Positions 46,543 to 59,779 of a DNA stretch of 64,000 bases are shown here, piece after piece. Positions within the stretch are counted from its first letter, which is position 1. Each line of letters starts with the position of its first letter. This DNA is from Galeopsis tetrahit (taxonomy: Eukaryota; Streptophyta; Magnoliopsida; Lamiales; Lamiaceae), in NCBI GenBank assembly GCA_963675135.1, contig OY776132.1, positions 620,001-684,000 of the forward strand, given 5' to 3'. Under the pieces are notes generated by a model. The model was given only the letters and a program-made list of their open reading frames with translations, was not told where the DNA came from and ran no database searches. The position numbers were made by a program, and so were the translations under genes.

Positions 46543-49500
46543 ATGTGGAATTTTTCAGAGGATGGAGATGAAGAGGAGCAAAATTACTTCGTTGAAGGGA
46601 CTGAAGGTCTATGCAGCTCTCTCTCCCCATTACAGGTAAATTTTCCATCGTGATCTTACTTAAAAGATTTAAATCTCGAGTGAAAATCGACTATTGTTAA
46701 CGTTTCTTGTTGATTTTTCTCAGAGGATTTACGCGTTTGCTGGTTGTTTACTAGCTGGATTTGTCTTTATGTTTATGGTATGAAAACCACTCTTCAAATC
46801 TTCACTCCTTTCAAGAAATTGTGTGAATGTGAATGTTGATAATTCAATTGTAGTGAGAAATCCAGCTGAAATATAATAAAATGTATTGGAAATTGTTGAT
46901 TGGATTTCAGGGATGGTGTTAGTAACACTGCTTTAAAGATAATGTGTGAATGTGAATGTTGATAATTCAATTGTAGTGAGAAATCCAGCTGAAATATAAT
47001 ATAATAAAATGTATTGGAATTTGTTGATTGGATTTCAGGGACGGTGTTAGTAACACCCCTTTAAAGATATTGTGTGAATGTGAATGTGAATGTGAATGTG
47101 AATGTGAATGTTGATAATTCGACTGTAGTGAGAAATCCAGCTGAAATATAATAAAATGTATTGGAAATTGTTGATTGAATTTCAGGGACGGTGTTAGTAA
47201 CACCCCTTTAAAGATATTGTGTGAATGTGAATGTTGATAATTCAATTGTAGTGAGAAATCCAGCTGAAATATAATAAAATGTATTGGAAATTGTTGATTG
47301 GATTTCAGGGACGGTGTTAGTAACACTCCTTTAAAGATATTGTGTGAATGCGAATGTTGATAATTCAATTGTAGTGAGAAATCCAGCTGAAGTATTATAA
47401 AATGTATTGGAAATTGTTGATTGAATTTCAGGGACGGTGTTAGAATCACTCCTGTAAAGATATTGTGTGAATGTGAATGTTGATAATTCAATTGTAGTGA
47501 GAAATCCAGCTGAAGTATTATAAAATGTATTGGGAATTATTGATTGAATTTCAGGGATGGTGTTAGTAACGCTTTTCTTTTTTGCTTGATGTTCTTGGCA
47601 GTCATTGATTGTGTTTGCAATGCCCATCAAATTTGCGTTGTTGTTTACCTTTGGCAATATGCTGGCGATTGGGAGGTATGTTATGATCTTGATGGGGTGA
47701 ATAAGTGTGAATCGCTTCTCTTTATTCTTCGTTTTTTGGAGCTAACATATGTAAAAGGAAAATGATATCCTCAGATCATGGTAATAGAATTTAGTATTAG
47801 AATTTGCACAATGATAGATTCAATGCATTAGTTAATTGTCTTTAATGGATTCCTCATTCTGAACAAAAATAAGTGATTTATTGATCCCCCCTGTTGATGA
47901 CGGTTAAGAACGTGTTATTTTGCTTATTTGATGTGAAGATATGCTATTTTGGTTTCTGAGTGAGGGTCTTTGTTTGGCAGCACAGCTTTCCTGATTGGAC
48001 CTGGGCAACAGCTTAGAATGATGTTTGATAATACCCGATTATATGCTACCGCAGTCTATGCTGGCTCTGTGGTTTTGGCTCTTGCTTGTGCTCTTTTGGT
48101 AAGTCTGTAAGGCAATGTTTGTTTTGGGTTTATAGTGGTTTTTGAAAACCGAATGTTTGTTTCTGGATTTTAAGTAGGGTGGGATTTAATTTTTGTGTCA
48201 ACTCAATGTGTAAGAATGAATGATGGTGTAACAAAAATCTTGAAAAAATATGCCCAGCCATTTTGCGATTGGAAACACTCTTAGTAAGATTTCTAATGTA
48301 GATATACGTTCCTAAATGTAATAGGAGTAGGAAATTAATTGGCTTTTGTATTTTGCCTTAATTGCACTGTCTATTTACATTTTCTTGGAACGTTATGCGC
48401 GTGCCTGGGTAACATTTGTCGAGCCTAGGAGAAGGTGCTAAATCCTTTCTAAGTAATGGAGTAATATGCAATAACCCAAATCAATGGAATTAATATATGT
48501 GCATGTAGAATTGAGAATTAATTTCTAATGCTTCTTAATCTAAAGTGTTTTTCTAAAGATACTGAGGGAATGTTTGGCACTTTGGCTGGCTTTTGGGTGT
48601 TTGGGACGAAGATTTTGGAAAATAAAAATATTACTATATTAGCTGGAAAAAACCATTAAAAAGGTGAATAAATTTGGTGTTGTTTTGGATGAAGGAAGAG
48701 GAGATTGTTTTGTGAAATGCAACTAGCAAATGCACCTCAGGGTTTTCTTGTTAACTCGTTTGTTTTATATGCGTGTGTAATAATGTCTTTACTAAGTGAA
48801 ACATCTTATTATGTTGCAGATCCACAGTAAGATTCTTACAATTTTTGCTGTGTTCATTGAGATTTGCGCCCTTGTCTGGTAAGTTCGTGTTTTACGTATG
48901 TTGCTGTTATGATCTACTTCAACATTGCACATGCATTTCATATGATTTTGTTAGTGTTTGTACATTTGATAGAGTTTCTAGGAACCACTTCAGTTTCACA
49001 TCCCTAGGTTAATATCGACACAAAACTCGGAATGAATTTGCTATCAGAGAATTCTGGACTTCCAGTCGGCTCCAGCAAAACTGTATCGAACACTTGAACT
49101 GCGGTTTACTATTGTTAGAAAGGAAAAAGAATAGGGGAAGATCCAACTTATATTTTGATGAAAAACGATTGTGATTAAGAGCATATCATTAGCTTCCATG
49201 GGGATTTTCAACAGATTTACGGATTTTCCTTTTGACCACTCGAATGAAGATCTCAAGATCTTCAATTTGAAGTGAAAATTCTCTCTATAATAGGAATAAG
49301 AAGACATAGCTATCTCAAATTGGCATCCATGAATCAAAATTCTCTAAATAACAAAATTTTCAATTAGGTAGGTCTCCGTTGAACAAGGTTCACGTGAACT
49401 CTCTTCTTTAATACTGTTTAGTATACGAAGTATTCCGTTGTTAAATCAGTAAATAGTACTCTAGTATTATCTAATTCACCATAAAACTTCAGTAAATCAA

Positions 49501-49729
49501 GTTCATAGAAGTTTTTGTCTTACCATCGATCTTTTATATTTGTCGTCTGTAAAGAAGTTCTGTAGTACATTAGAAAACTGTTATTCAGCTTTAAACTTCA
49601 TGGATCTCGCCTAATGAACTTAACATGAACTTCCATTTCGGCCATTGCAGGTACAGCTTAAGTTATATTCCTTTTGCTCGAAGGATGGTTTCTGATTTGA
49701 CGGTTCGTCTCTGCGACACCGAAATCTAG
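46543..49729 (+). CDS. SFT2: SFT2-type vesicle transport protein (Got1/Sft2-like)
   Basis: Six coding exons: 46543-46635, 46724-46777, 47602-47675, 47981-48098, 48820-48878 and 49651-49729; 158 residues, as usual for the family. The N-terminal 30 residues are cytosolic and acidic (MWNFSEDGDEEEQNYF). Four membrane spans follow: RIYAFAGCLLAGFVFMFM; SLIVFAMPIKFALLFTFGNM; LYATAVYAGSVVLALACALL; IFAVFIEICALVWYSLSYIP. It ends FARRMVSDLTVRL plus a short tail. The family consists of Golgi/endosome tetra-spanning proteins that support fusion of retrograde vesicles with the Golgi, known from yeast Sft2p. The FGNMLAIGSTAFLIGPGQQ loop between spans 2 and 3 is strongly conserved in plant copies. Introns are long relative to the coding sequence and the second one carries a minisatellite. 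Confidence 0.93.
46821..47573 (+). repeat. Minisatellite in SFT2 intron 2, six copies of 123-147 bp
   Basis: Units begin GTGTGAATGTGAATGTTGAT near 46821, 46944, 47072, 47219, 47342 and 47465. They contain CAATTGTAGTGAGAAATCCA and end with GATTTCAGGGACGGTGTTAG-like text. Copy 3 is longer because TGTGAA is expanded inside it (47079-47112). The array makes a long minus-strand open frame that is not a gene. Confidence 0.92.
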
Positions 49730-52700
49730 ATAACTTAATCTGGGCTACATAAGCATCTCGGATTAACTGGTTCTCCACGTTCGATCTTTTCTAATACGGA
49801 AACATTTCATTTGATTCTTTTTTTCTGGTATATAACATCAGTAGTCTTGAGCCAATGTTTGGTGTGCAAAATTGGTGCCTTTATGATTTTCGAGTTTCCT
49901 CCAAAGATGTTGCAAGATCTGCCATCAACAGTCATTCTGTGTATTTAGGTTGGACTAAAATATTTGGAAATATTTTTTGACATATTCAATGTTTGTGATA
50001 TTGAAAAGAATGATATTTTCACGTAAGAAAATGAAAAATATTGATACGCAATAATAATATTGAGTCTAATATTGATATAATATCAAAAAATTTAGAAAAA
50101 ATTTAAAGAAATGACAATATTGAGCCTAATATTGACAAAATATCGAAAAATATTGAAATTTTTAAAGAAATGTTAGATAAATTTAAATAACAATGTATAT
50201 TATACTTCATGTAAATTCATTAGAAATGCAAAATTTATTTAAATTTATGTATTAAAATTTTGCTATTAAAAATTATCAATATCGATATATCAATCAATAT
50301 TTTTAAAATTAAGATCTCGATATTTTCAACTTTTTGTACAGACATAGTAAGTGCACAAGTCTCAAAGAGTGATCTGCCTTTGTAATTATCACTTCTTCTC
50401 ACAGTTGATAAATGCACCAAACCATTTGCTTTCCAAAAAATTTGATTTTCTTGGGTCTAACATGAAGTTTTATCTTTGTTTGAGAACTATATCGATATTG
50501 GAAAGAATGGTATTTTCACGATAGTCAAAAAAATACCAGAAAATATTGATTTTTTTGAGAAATTAACAATAAATTTTCATTGATATTTTTTTAAAATTTT
50601 AATATCTCTATAGTAGGTGTAGAAGTCTCAAATCTCAATCACAACCACCGAAGAGTGATATGCCATCTTAATTATCATTTCTTCTTCTCATAAATGCACC
50701 AAATAAATTGCTTTCCAACAAATTTTACCCTTTTTTTTTTTTGGTACTAACAAATGTGTTATCTTTTTGTGTAAGTGTCCATTCTTGTAGGGGTTTGTCT
50801 GGAAATTCAATTAATAATTTTCAGAATTACTTTATTTAAAATACGGTGACTAGTGTTTTTTTTTTTTTAATAAGTGATTATGATTATTTAATAAAATTTC
50901 AATATTTTATGACAAAAACCAGAGGCAATGGTAATTTTCAGTGTACATCCATTTTCTGGTAAACGAGGTAGGTTCCTTCTATAAATTGTGTCAGTGCAAA
51001 ATGACAAAAAAATAATTAAATGCCTTTAAATAAAGATAATCTTTATGGTTGGAAATCTTGACTATTGAGTTTTGCCTAATTGATGGGGATATGATATCAT
51101 GGGTCTCACAACAGACTCTCGAGATTTTTTTATTTTTTTTTGACACAAAAATACCCTTATTAAATCATTTATATGAATTGTATGTATTAAAAGAACTATG
51201 AATTGTATGCATACAATTCTAACTGAATGTACTTATAGGCTTATGGGGGTATGAGTATAACTTTTGCCAATTAATTAAATGCCCCAAACAATGGATTATT
51301 TTAATTTTTTACATTTTTGAGTGAAACTACTTTTTTAGACCGTGAATTTTGTTTTGTTTCTAGAGTCCATTTTTTAGAATTACATTTAAGTTGAGCATGA
51401 ATTTTAAGAAAAATTAATTGTTTATGTAAAAAGTTGAAGTTTGAAAATAAAGATAAAAAAGTATGTGTAAATAGGAGTATTTTTTTATGAAGTAAAAATT
51501 ATAAAAATGAATAGCTAGAAACAAAAAAGTGAGAACTATAATAATGGATCAAAGGAGTATAATTTAGGTATTGTGAGGTGCAGTATTATCGTATTAGAAG
51601 GTCATATATATTGTCTCTATGTAATTGACATGTTTTATGGAGTAATTTTTGTTGTTTTAATCTAATCGACACATTTTTTAAAATATCATCATTTTCACTA
51701 TTTCTCTACATTTATTACTTTTTATCATTTTCACCTACTTAATATTTTTTTAAACACGTTCAAAAAATAAATGCGTCAATTACAAATATAGACGGATTAA
51801 GTATAAAACAAACATGTGAAGTAGAGCTAAATCTAAATGAATTTTGGTGATTGTTTATACCACGTATCAATACTCATTTTTGCTTTTCAATCTTAATCAG
51901 TGCAGTTGATATGAAAGATACTAGTTATGATGTGAAATCTATAAAGCTTGCTTTTTATTTTTCTTTTTATAGAGAGATGACTAGTCAAGCAAACAAAGTC
52001 ATATTTGCATTTTGCAACTAGTAACCCATGGGACCAAGTCTAGTAGCCATGGGTGAATATTCCCTGTGCAATAAATTATTAAAAAATAAATATTCTGAGA
52101 ATCATGACACATTGATATACAACTTGCACATAATAAAATACATTTCTAATATATATATATCCAAGTTTCAGCCCATACTTACATACATGCATGACACTAC
52201 TATGAACACAAAAAAAAATCTATTTAATTCATTGAAGTAATGTTTGTTTTGGGATGGTGTAGAATGTTGAAAATTCAATGAGCATCAGAATAGTGATTCT
52301 TAGTAGCATGACACATTAACATACAACTTGCACACAACAAAATATTACTTTCTCTGTTAATCAAAATTATGTTAAATCTTATTTTTTTCGTTCATAAAAA
52401 GAAATTATTTGAGTAGTTAACTTTTAATTATTTTTTTAATTTTATTAACTTTATTAATGATCTACCGACAATATTATTTACTCTTTATCCTATATATCTA
52501 CCTTATACTATAAAATTTGAATTATTCTGGATGAAAGGGAGTATTTTTTTTTAAATATATATATCTCCAAGATTCAACCCATACTTACATACATGCATGA
52601 CACTACTGTGAACACACAAAAATCTATTTAATTCATTAAAGTAATGTTTATTTTGGAATTATGTAAAATAAGAAAATTCTGATTAATAGTGATTATATGG

Positions 52701-55320
52701 GTATGTTTTGATATTTTAAATAAGATCAAATCAGTTGGGTAAGAATAAGTGATGTTGTAATAATATTTATAGATTTTTTTTAAAAAAATAAAAATAGTTA
52801 AATGATGAAATTCGTATTTTAAATTTCGAACTAGAATAATACGAGAAACGTAACAACGTCTCATATCGTCCGGTCAATTCTCAAACAAACATGACAATGG
52901 TACTCGACTACTCGTCCCTATCTCATTATGGGCAGTAAACTCTTGCAAGATTTAAAAAAACAAATAAAATCAAAGTGTGTTTTTGTAATGATTGACCCAT
53001 TTATTTATAATTAAAAAAAAAGTGAGAAAGTGCAAAAATTGGAAACAATAACTCTTTGCGTCAGGTATAGTGTATAGTGAGTTGCAGAAATGGCCCTTTG
53101 AGAGCAGAAAGGAGAATTGTGTTTGATTTGATAAGCCACTCACTTGCTGCAATAGCCAATCACTCCTTTCTTGATACACTAATTAATTAATTTATTAATT
53201 ATATTATATTATTATTTTACCTTTTTTTGCAAGTTGACTCAATCTCTGTCACGTACGTCTCTTATTAAATTCTCAACTACCACTTAATTATTGAATGTAT
53301 TTGATTTAATTGGATTAATAAAAACTATTCTGGGTGATTAAATAATTAAAAAAAAACATGTATTATGAAATGAAATGCAATTGTGTGAAGTTTAAATTGG
53401 TTCCGACCAATTGTATGGAATGAGAGTTTCTTTTTCGACAAATTCTCATTTAAAACACATCTCGTGATTTATCTTTCTATACATGATGTTGTAAGAGATT
53501 TTAATTTAGATTGATTAATATGAATAATCCTTATAACATAAGTCATTATAATAAGTTATTTGTATAGAAAAGTATGTACTTTGGAGATCTTTCAAAATTA
53601 AATTGCTTGTAAGATACACAAATTTCTTTAAAGTATTTAGGTTAGTGAGCATTATAGATAGTTAATTTGTGGGAGTGTAGAGTGGGAAATAAGCACTATA
53701 TATGTTGGGGGAAACGTACATTTTTGTTAGGCATTACTAACAAAATGCTTTATGTAAGAAAATTTGTGTCGGCGTCATTTGTATCAATTGCATCGTGTAA
53801 TTAGACACATGAATGAAACGTAATATTAACTTTAGATGAAACTTGTAAATTAATATAATTTAATAATTGTTACTATATAGAACAACCACAAGTAAATGAA
53901 ACGTCGTGACACTAGTTTCAATTGAAATGTGACGGATCATAGATCCGTGCACTTGGTGCATATGAGTCATGAGACATTGGTGTGCAATGTTGAAATACAT
54001 GAGAGTGTGTGATTAATTTTCTAAACAAGGTGAGATAATTTTTCACATTTTTTAAAACAATCCCAAAAAAGATAAACGTGTGAATCTAACTAGTCACAAT
54101 TATTTTAAACGTATGTACCAATTTCGTCTCAAAGTTTCTGAAATCATCAGAACGACATTGTTTTTCTGTTAGCATCACCGAAATATTCGACCTCCCATGC
54201 ACGTGCTGAGCATATGACCAAAAACGACGTTGTTTCGTAAATTTCGACAACTTTATAACAAAATCAATACATATACATAATAATTGTTTCAGAACTATCT
54301 TAAAATACATTATATCCCAAACAAGGCTAAATACCCACCCAAATCTTGATCATAGCCTTTTCTTGCATCAAAGGCCTCAAGACAATGACCTATGGTTCCT
54401 TAACCTCCATACATCGTTTTCTTTTCAAATTATTGTAACCACTTTAAATATTATATACATACAAATAATTATATAGTTACTGCCATACCATGTCAACATT
54501 TTTGTCCCCTTTTTTATTTCTTTGCACAAAATAAAAATAAATAAATTAAAAACTAACGAACTTGTCTGTTCGCCGCATTGAAAAGAGAAAAATAATAAAC
54601 ATAAAAGTGCAAGTTGTGAGCTAACTTTTATCATAAAAATTGATGTATAATTGACAACACGACATAGCCACATTATGTTGTTTGTATTCGTGTATTAATT
54701 TTAATGTTACAATAATATTGTTTGTGTAAGCACCTTGTCTTTTTTGTTGTTCTTTCTTTTCATGAAAAAGCAATTTGGTTTATTTGCCTTAAAAAGAAAT
54801 TCATATTATCCATCAATGGAGAAAATTACAAACAACCTTTTGTGATTCCATTGTGTTGTCTATGCAAAACTAGGTAAATTTATGAAATTGATAGGAAACC
54901 AATGAATGTAAGATGGTTTGAAACTCAACTTATCTCAATTTTTTTTCTATCCCAAAATGTTATGTATGTACTAATTTTATCATGTGATTGTGTATTTTGT
55001 ATGGTGTTAAATAGTAATGTAAAATAAATATAAGGCAAATAGATTAGGCAGGTGGTTGTGGCTTATTTTGGCTTGTGAAGTCTGAAGTATTGTAGACTTA
55101 GCTTGTTCACGATGAAGACGATCCAACTTAAGTAAAACCTAATTAGGGATGTGTTTCTTGTTAAATAGTCCATCGATTTAACGAATTGGGTAAATAATAT
55201 TATGCTTTTACCATTGGTTTTAAATTTAATTTCTTTTCGATAATGTAATTTTTTTCTAATTGATTAATTTCAAACATGTAGTCAAATAGCAAATAAACGC
55301 TGTCAAGCTTTCCGTCGATT
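49730..55320. other. Gene desert, part 1
   Basis: No gene supported. ATATTGA/CGATATT-rich repeat copies lie at 49955-50340 (GAGCCTAATATTGA) and 50480-50630. A pair of direct repeats is at about 52130-52225 and 52315-52640 (CATACTTACATACATGCATG then ACACTACTRTGAACACA). The complement of the AAACTAGTGTCA repeat lies at about 53908. The rest is AT-rich and I see nothing in it. Confidence 0.35.
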
Positions 55321-55329
55321 AGACGTCTC

Positions 55330-56040
55330 CAATCAATTACAAAGCTTGAAGGTATAAGAAATAACTAGCTAAGATAGTAATTCGAAAAGTAATCAACGAG
55401 ACAAACAACACACAAATGATTTAAGTGGTTCGAATGTTCGATCATTGTGATCTACATCCACTGGACCAGACGAGTACTTCTTTGACTGATAAAGAATGTT
55501 TACACACTCATTCACTCGGAATATGATATTTTCTCACTTCACTCGTGAACTCACACAACTCAAAAATTACAATCGTACTTGAATCTTCTCGTCAACCTTT
55601 ACAATGTACAATTAAGTATATAAAGTCCAAGGTAGTTGCAGCCGTTAGAAACCGTTGAGTAGTTAGTAACCGTTTGCAACCGCTTGTAACAACGCATGTG
55701 CTCTGTTAGTGCTCAACTGAAATGGTAGTTATGCCCTTAAGTAGCTGAAATTGTAATACAGTTAGTAAACTAACTAACTTTCGTATCAGAAGACTTGTCC
55801 AGAACAGATAAGATGACTTCTACTCATCTAATACCCAACTCTTCCGATCTTGACCAAAAGCTGACTCTCTGATAGACTTCATACTCTGTTGATATGACCA
55901 ACTGTGTTGAACTCTAAGCAACTCCTCCTCAGTTGACTGAACATATTCAACTCATTTGATTTGGCCTAAGTCATCTTATCTTATCTCATCAGCTGACTTA
56001 TGAGATTATGAGATAACACTTACAAACGCAATAGTACAAA
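55330..56040 (-). mobile_element. Probable retrotransposon LTR remnant
   Basis: Continuous sequence of higher complexity than its surroundings: AAGTGGTTCGAATGTTCGAT and GATCTACATCCACTGGACC near 55425-55475, then tandem-like CCGTTAGAAACCGTTG, AACCGTTTGCAACCG text at 55640-55690. The TGGTTCGA...TACATCCAC motif is common in plant LTR/SINE-type repeats. No second copy, PBS or coding domain was found, so the type is inference and the strand is a guess. Confidence 0.3.
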
Positions 56041-56134
56041 AAAAATGAGAAAAATAAAACTAAAGCCATAAATTAACATGCTAATCCAGAGGCCGTAGCC
56101 TTATTAAAAACATTGTCAGGAAAAATCCTCTTTA

Positions 56135-56344
56135 GATCTGTCGGGGTAACAACTAAACAGTGATAATTTTTTTTCCTGATCAACCGCCTAAGAAAGATTC
56201 CTCAACTAAACAATGTTACCCCGACAGGTCCAAAAATCTAGAAAAGTATCACTGTTCGTATTCATCACACATATTAGTCCAACTCTCCTTCAAAAAAGCA
56301 ACAACATATTCAATTTTCTAGGTTTTTGGACCTGTCGGGGTAAC
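56135..56344. repeat. Inverted repeats built on CTGTCGGGGTAAC
   Basis: Three occurrences: GATCTGTCGGGGTAAC at 56135-56150, the inverted GTTACCCCGACAGGTC at 56215-56230, and GGACCTGTCGGGGTAAC at 56328-56344. The second and third extend into arms of about 30 bp (CCAAAAATCTAGAAAA pairing with TTTTCTAGGTTTTTGG), with a loop of about 70 nt. It could be a MITE or a small-RNA hairpin. Confidence 0.7.
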
Positions 56345-56405
56345 AACGAAGTTCTCTTTTGTTGAGGACTACGTCGTCAGTTGTCTAAGAATTGATAGGG
56401 TTAGC

Positions 56406-56600
56406 ATGACATCACGCAAGTTATACCTCTGTATAACTTGTTGTATCCCGATGGCTTGTAACATGCTCGATCAATTGCTATCTTCTCTACATCATAGGAC
56501 TAGATCGAAGTCTTCTCTTGTGTATCATCTGAAGTGTCCTCCATGTTCTCTTCCAAGGCATCAAAAGCATTTTGTGTGGGTATATGTCCCTCAAACCACG
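56406..56600 (-). pseudogene. Possible decayed coding fragment (retroelement ORF-like)
   Basis: On the minus strand one frame reads FEGHIPTQNAFDALEENMED then TSDDTQEKTSI, a stop, and continues YDVEKIAIDRACYKPSGYNK. The FDALEE-type acidic block resembles the region after the nucleic-acid-binding part of plant non-LTR retrotransposon ORF1, but the match is only by feel. No start codon or intact domain is present. Confidence 0.25.
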
Positions 56601-56604
56601 ATGT

Positions 56605-57390
56605 AAGAATAGTATTTCATTTAACAAAAAAATCAGATCTTATACAAAATAAATATAGAAGTCTTTGATCTATGGAATCCTCTTGAACATACATTATATA
56701 TATAAATATATATATATATAATACAATAACTTAGTGGAGTAATAACAATACCAATAAAATATAATATACTCCTATATAGAAAAGTCTCGGATCTATGGAA
56801 TCCTCTTGAAAAAAGTGCATATATTAATTTTAATTAAGTCTAGTCAACAAGTATTTTACATGATTTCAGTTAACAACAACCAACTCTTCCCAAATAAATA
56901 CAATGAAGAATATTACAATAGTATATATTAACACATGTATAAATCATATAAATGGTTAATCAATTCCTAGGGAGGTACATTAATACTTTAATTTATTTAT
57001 ACTGTCTATATATATATATATTCGTATATATAGGAGTATTAAATATAGGATTGCAACAAATTTTTTTCTGAAAATTTAGAATCTCAATTCAATAAATAAT
57101 CAATATTTTACTTGTGAATTTTTTAAGTTAAAAAGTCATAAACAACCTTTGTTTGCTAGCTGGGATTTTCCTGACCAATTAATTAATTAAATAAAAGGTG
57201 TCACTTTATTTCCAAAAATAAAATAATATAAATTGCCAGCCTTTTCAAAAAAAGACGCCGTTGAGAAGTTTTCTTGATTAAATAAATAAAATTCCTTTTT
57301 TTAAAACATTATTTTAATATTTGTTTGGTATAAAATAATAGATACGCATAGATTCCAAGATTCTTCTGGTCCAAAGACAGGATCGGACAA
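56605..57390. other. Intergenic; TA-rich, no gene
   Basis: GATCTATGGAATCCTCTTGA occurs twice (about 56669 and 56789), a 120-bp-spaced direct repeat interrupted by TA microsatellite text. Nothing is coding. Confidence 0.4.
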
Positions 57391-57391
57391 A

Positions 57392-57497
57392 GTCAAACGA
57401 GAGGTTTTACTAGGTTCGGACAAGTCAGAAGGTTCAGGATTTAAGTCAAACCAGAGGTTTTACTAGGTTCGGACAAGTCAGAAGGTTCGGAATTTTT
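57392..57497 (+). repeat. 53-bp tandem duplication
   Basis: Two adjacent copies start GTCAAACGAGAGGTTTTACT and GTCAAACCAGAGGTTTTACT, each followed by AGGTTCGGACAAGTCAGAAG. They differ at only a few positions. The sequence is unlike the surrounding AT-rich DNA. Confidence 0.85.
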
Positions 57498-59685
57498 ATA
57501 GTTACAACTTACAACCATATTTTAAATTGTACAAAATAAATTAATTCATTTATTCAACTCCTCGTGATTCACTTATTGTTTTATTATGCTAAATTTTAGT
57601 GTCATTATTATGAGACGTTATTGTTTCTCAATATATATCAATAGTCTATAAAACATATATTGAAAGGGAAAAAATGTCATTTTTTATCATAAAAGTTTAC
57701 CTCTTTTTAAATTTGATCATTCATATTTAGTCACCGTTAAAATTGATCACTCAATTATTATTTTCTATCGAAATTGATTATTTATTTGAATTAATTTTCC
57801 TATTTATAATTATTCGATGATCAACTACTAACATTTGTGGTGAAGATTAATTGTAAAAAATTCTCTAAAATTATCAATTCATGTTAAAAATATTTTAGAA
57901 ACTTCTTTTTCTTATTTCTTTTCTATTCTAGATATTTTTTTATTTAGATTATTATTGCCGATTTTTTGAAATGTTAGTCAAATAATCACCGTTATTCAGA
58001 TTTATCAAAGGAGTCGATTTATGTTTGCAAGCTCTTTTATAGGAGGACATATAAAAACACGAAGTAGTAATTGAATTTTGAACCAGTTATCCTCTACTAT
58101 ATTATATTGGTGAAACACACCCTTGGAATTTAAATGTGTCATGTTCTTTATTTTCACACTTTCAAGACATCAATTAGTTTTTACAACTGATGTCAATTGA
58201 CAACCCTATAATATTAAGACATGAATTAAAAAATAAAATCAAATATAAGGTGCAATGGGAAAATATCACCTAATTGAATAAGATGGATATTATTCAATAT
58301 CTAAAAAAAAATTGCTACACATAAGATGGATATTATTTAATTAAAAGGTAACTACACATAAATAGGTTCATAAGCCACATTCACAATGCACCACACCTGA
58401 AAAAAAAAATTGTCAAGATAGTATCAAAATCAAATATACTAATTAAATGATATGAGTGTCATAATTAAATACATCAATCAAATACACTAAAAATTACATT
58501 TCATCGCGTGAAATTTTGTTACATGGAAGTATGAACCACCCAATGTCAATGAGAAAGTGAGTTATAAACTACTCGACATATGTGCTTGAAGATTCAAAAC
58601 TTGATTGAAGTTAGAAGAAGTGAAATCAATGAGAAATTCTAAAAATTTTGGAGAAATGAGAAAACTAGCGGTGAATTTTGGATAATACTTTTATATAAGT
58701 CTGGATGAATTTCACTCTTAAAATTCGTTTACCTCCCTTAGTTATAATAGATTGATTAACAACATGATCAATTTTAATAGAAAATAATAATTAAATGATC
58801 AATTTTAATGTGATCAAATGGTAAACTTCAATATGATATTTTCTATTTGAGAACAAGATTTAAAAAAAAAAAAAAATGTGTTAGGTGTAGCATGGGTTGA
58901 AATTTTCATGGTAGGTAGGTGTGCCACCTAACTTAATAATTAAAATAGTTATTCTAATACTACTATTTTAATTATTTAATTTATTTTATAGTTAAAAAAA
59001 AAAAAAACTTGTGGTTAATGATGAGTAAAATGTTAGTGATATTAAGCCTAATAATATCTATCGTTTTCTTACTTAACCTTCTTTAACTTTAATTTATTTC
59101 TATTCTTTGATGAGACTTTAGAATATTGTGTTTAGAATATTGTGGGTAAGTGAAGTGTAATTATGGAAAGATTGAAAAGTATAAATTTTGATAATAACTT
59201 ATGTGTACATACAATGTCCTTCAATTTTCGGATCGAAATTAGATATTCAGATCAAAATGATTTACTCACAAAAATCGCGCAAATACAAATAAAAAAAAAA
59301 AAATCATTCTCTGCTCGTGTTACTGTAAAATAAATTGATGTACATTTGTGGACTGTGGTGATCGATATTACTAGCTGCATAAAATATAAATATTGTCTAA
59401 AGTAGCTCAGACATGTTAATTGTTCTTTCTTTCTTTTATTTCCATAATTAAATTGGTTTTTTGTGCAAACAATTAAGTGTCTAATTTATACACAAAGCAT
59501 CTTATGTTGGTTATAATATGACAAATGAGTCAAAAGTAGATTCCACTTATTGCATGCTATTACTATTACTTGATAAATTCGTGCGACATATTTATTGTTT
59601 CATGAATTATATAGTATAATTCAAAAAGAATTATCCATAAAATTAAAATCTTGCAATTTTTTTTTAAATAAAATAATAAAAGTAA
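57498..59685. other. Intergenic; no gene
   Basis: AT-rich. AAAATTGATCA/TGATCAATTTTAA motifs recur in both orientations at 57700-57790 and 58760-58830, so the interval 57690-58850 may be one long, old inverted-repeat element. Nothing is coding. Confidence 0.35.
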
Positions 59686-59689
59686 AAAT

Positions 59690-59779
59690 TATTGAATAAT
59701 TAATATAAATTAATTAATTATTCACTTCTTTACAAGTTTGAATTTTTAAATTAAATCATTTTTTTATAGTATCAGAGCA
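59690..59779 (+). mobile_element. TRIM-like LTR fragment with primer-binding site
   Basis: TTCTTTACAAGTTTGAATTT then TTAAATTAAATCATT matches the LTR of the TRIM elements at 4301 and 61000, and TAGTATCAGAGCA (59767-59779) sits where the tRNA-Met primer-binding site TGGTATCAGAGCA belongs. No second LTR was found downstream. Confidence 0.5.

Noticed and set aside
46967..47491. Long minus-strand open frame with a repeating NYQHSHSHNIF-type peptide
   Set aside because: It is the translation of the SFT2 intron minisatellite, antisense to a well-supported gene. The periodicity comes from the DNA repeat.
56406..56606. Plus-strand 66-codon open frame
   Set aside because: It has no resemblance to a protein family. 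The minus strand reads more like decayed coding sequence and is listed at low confidence instead.
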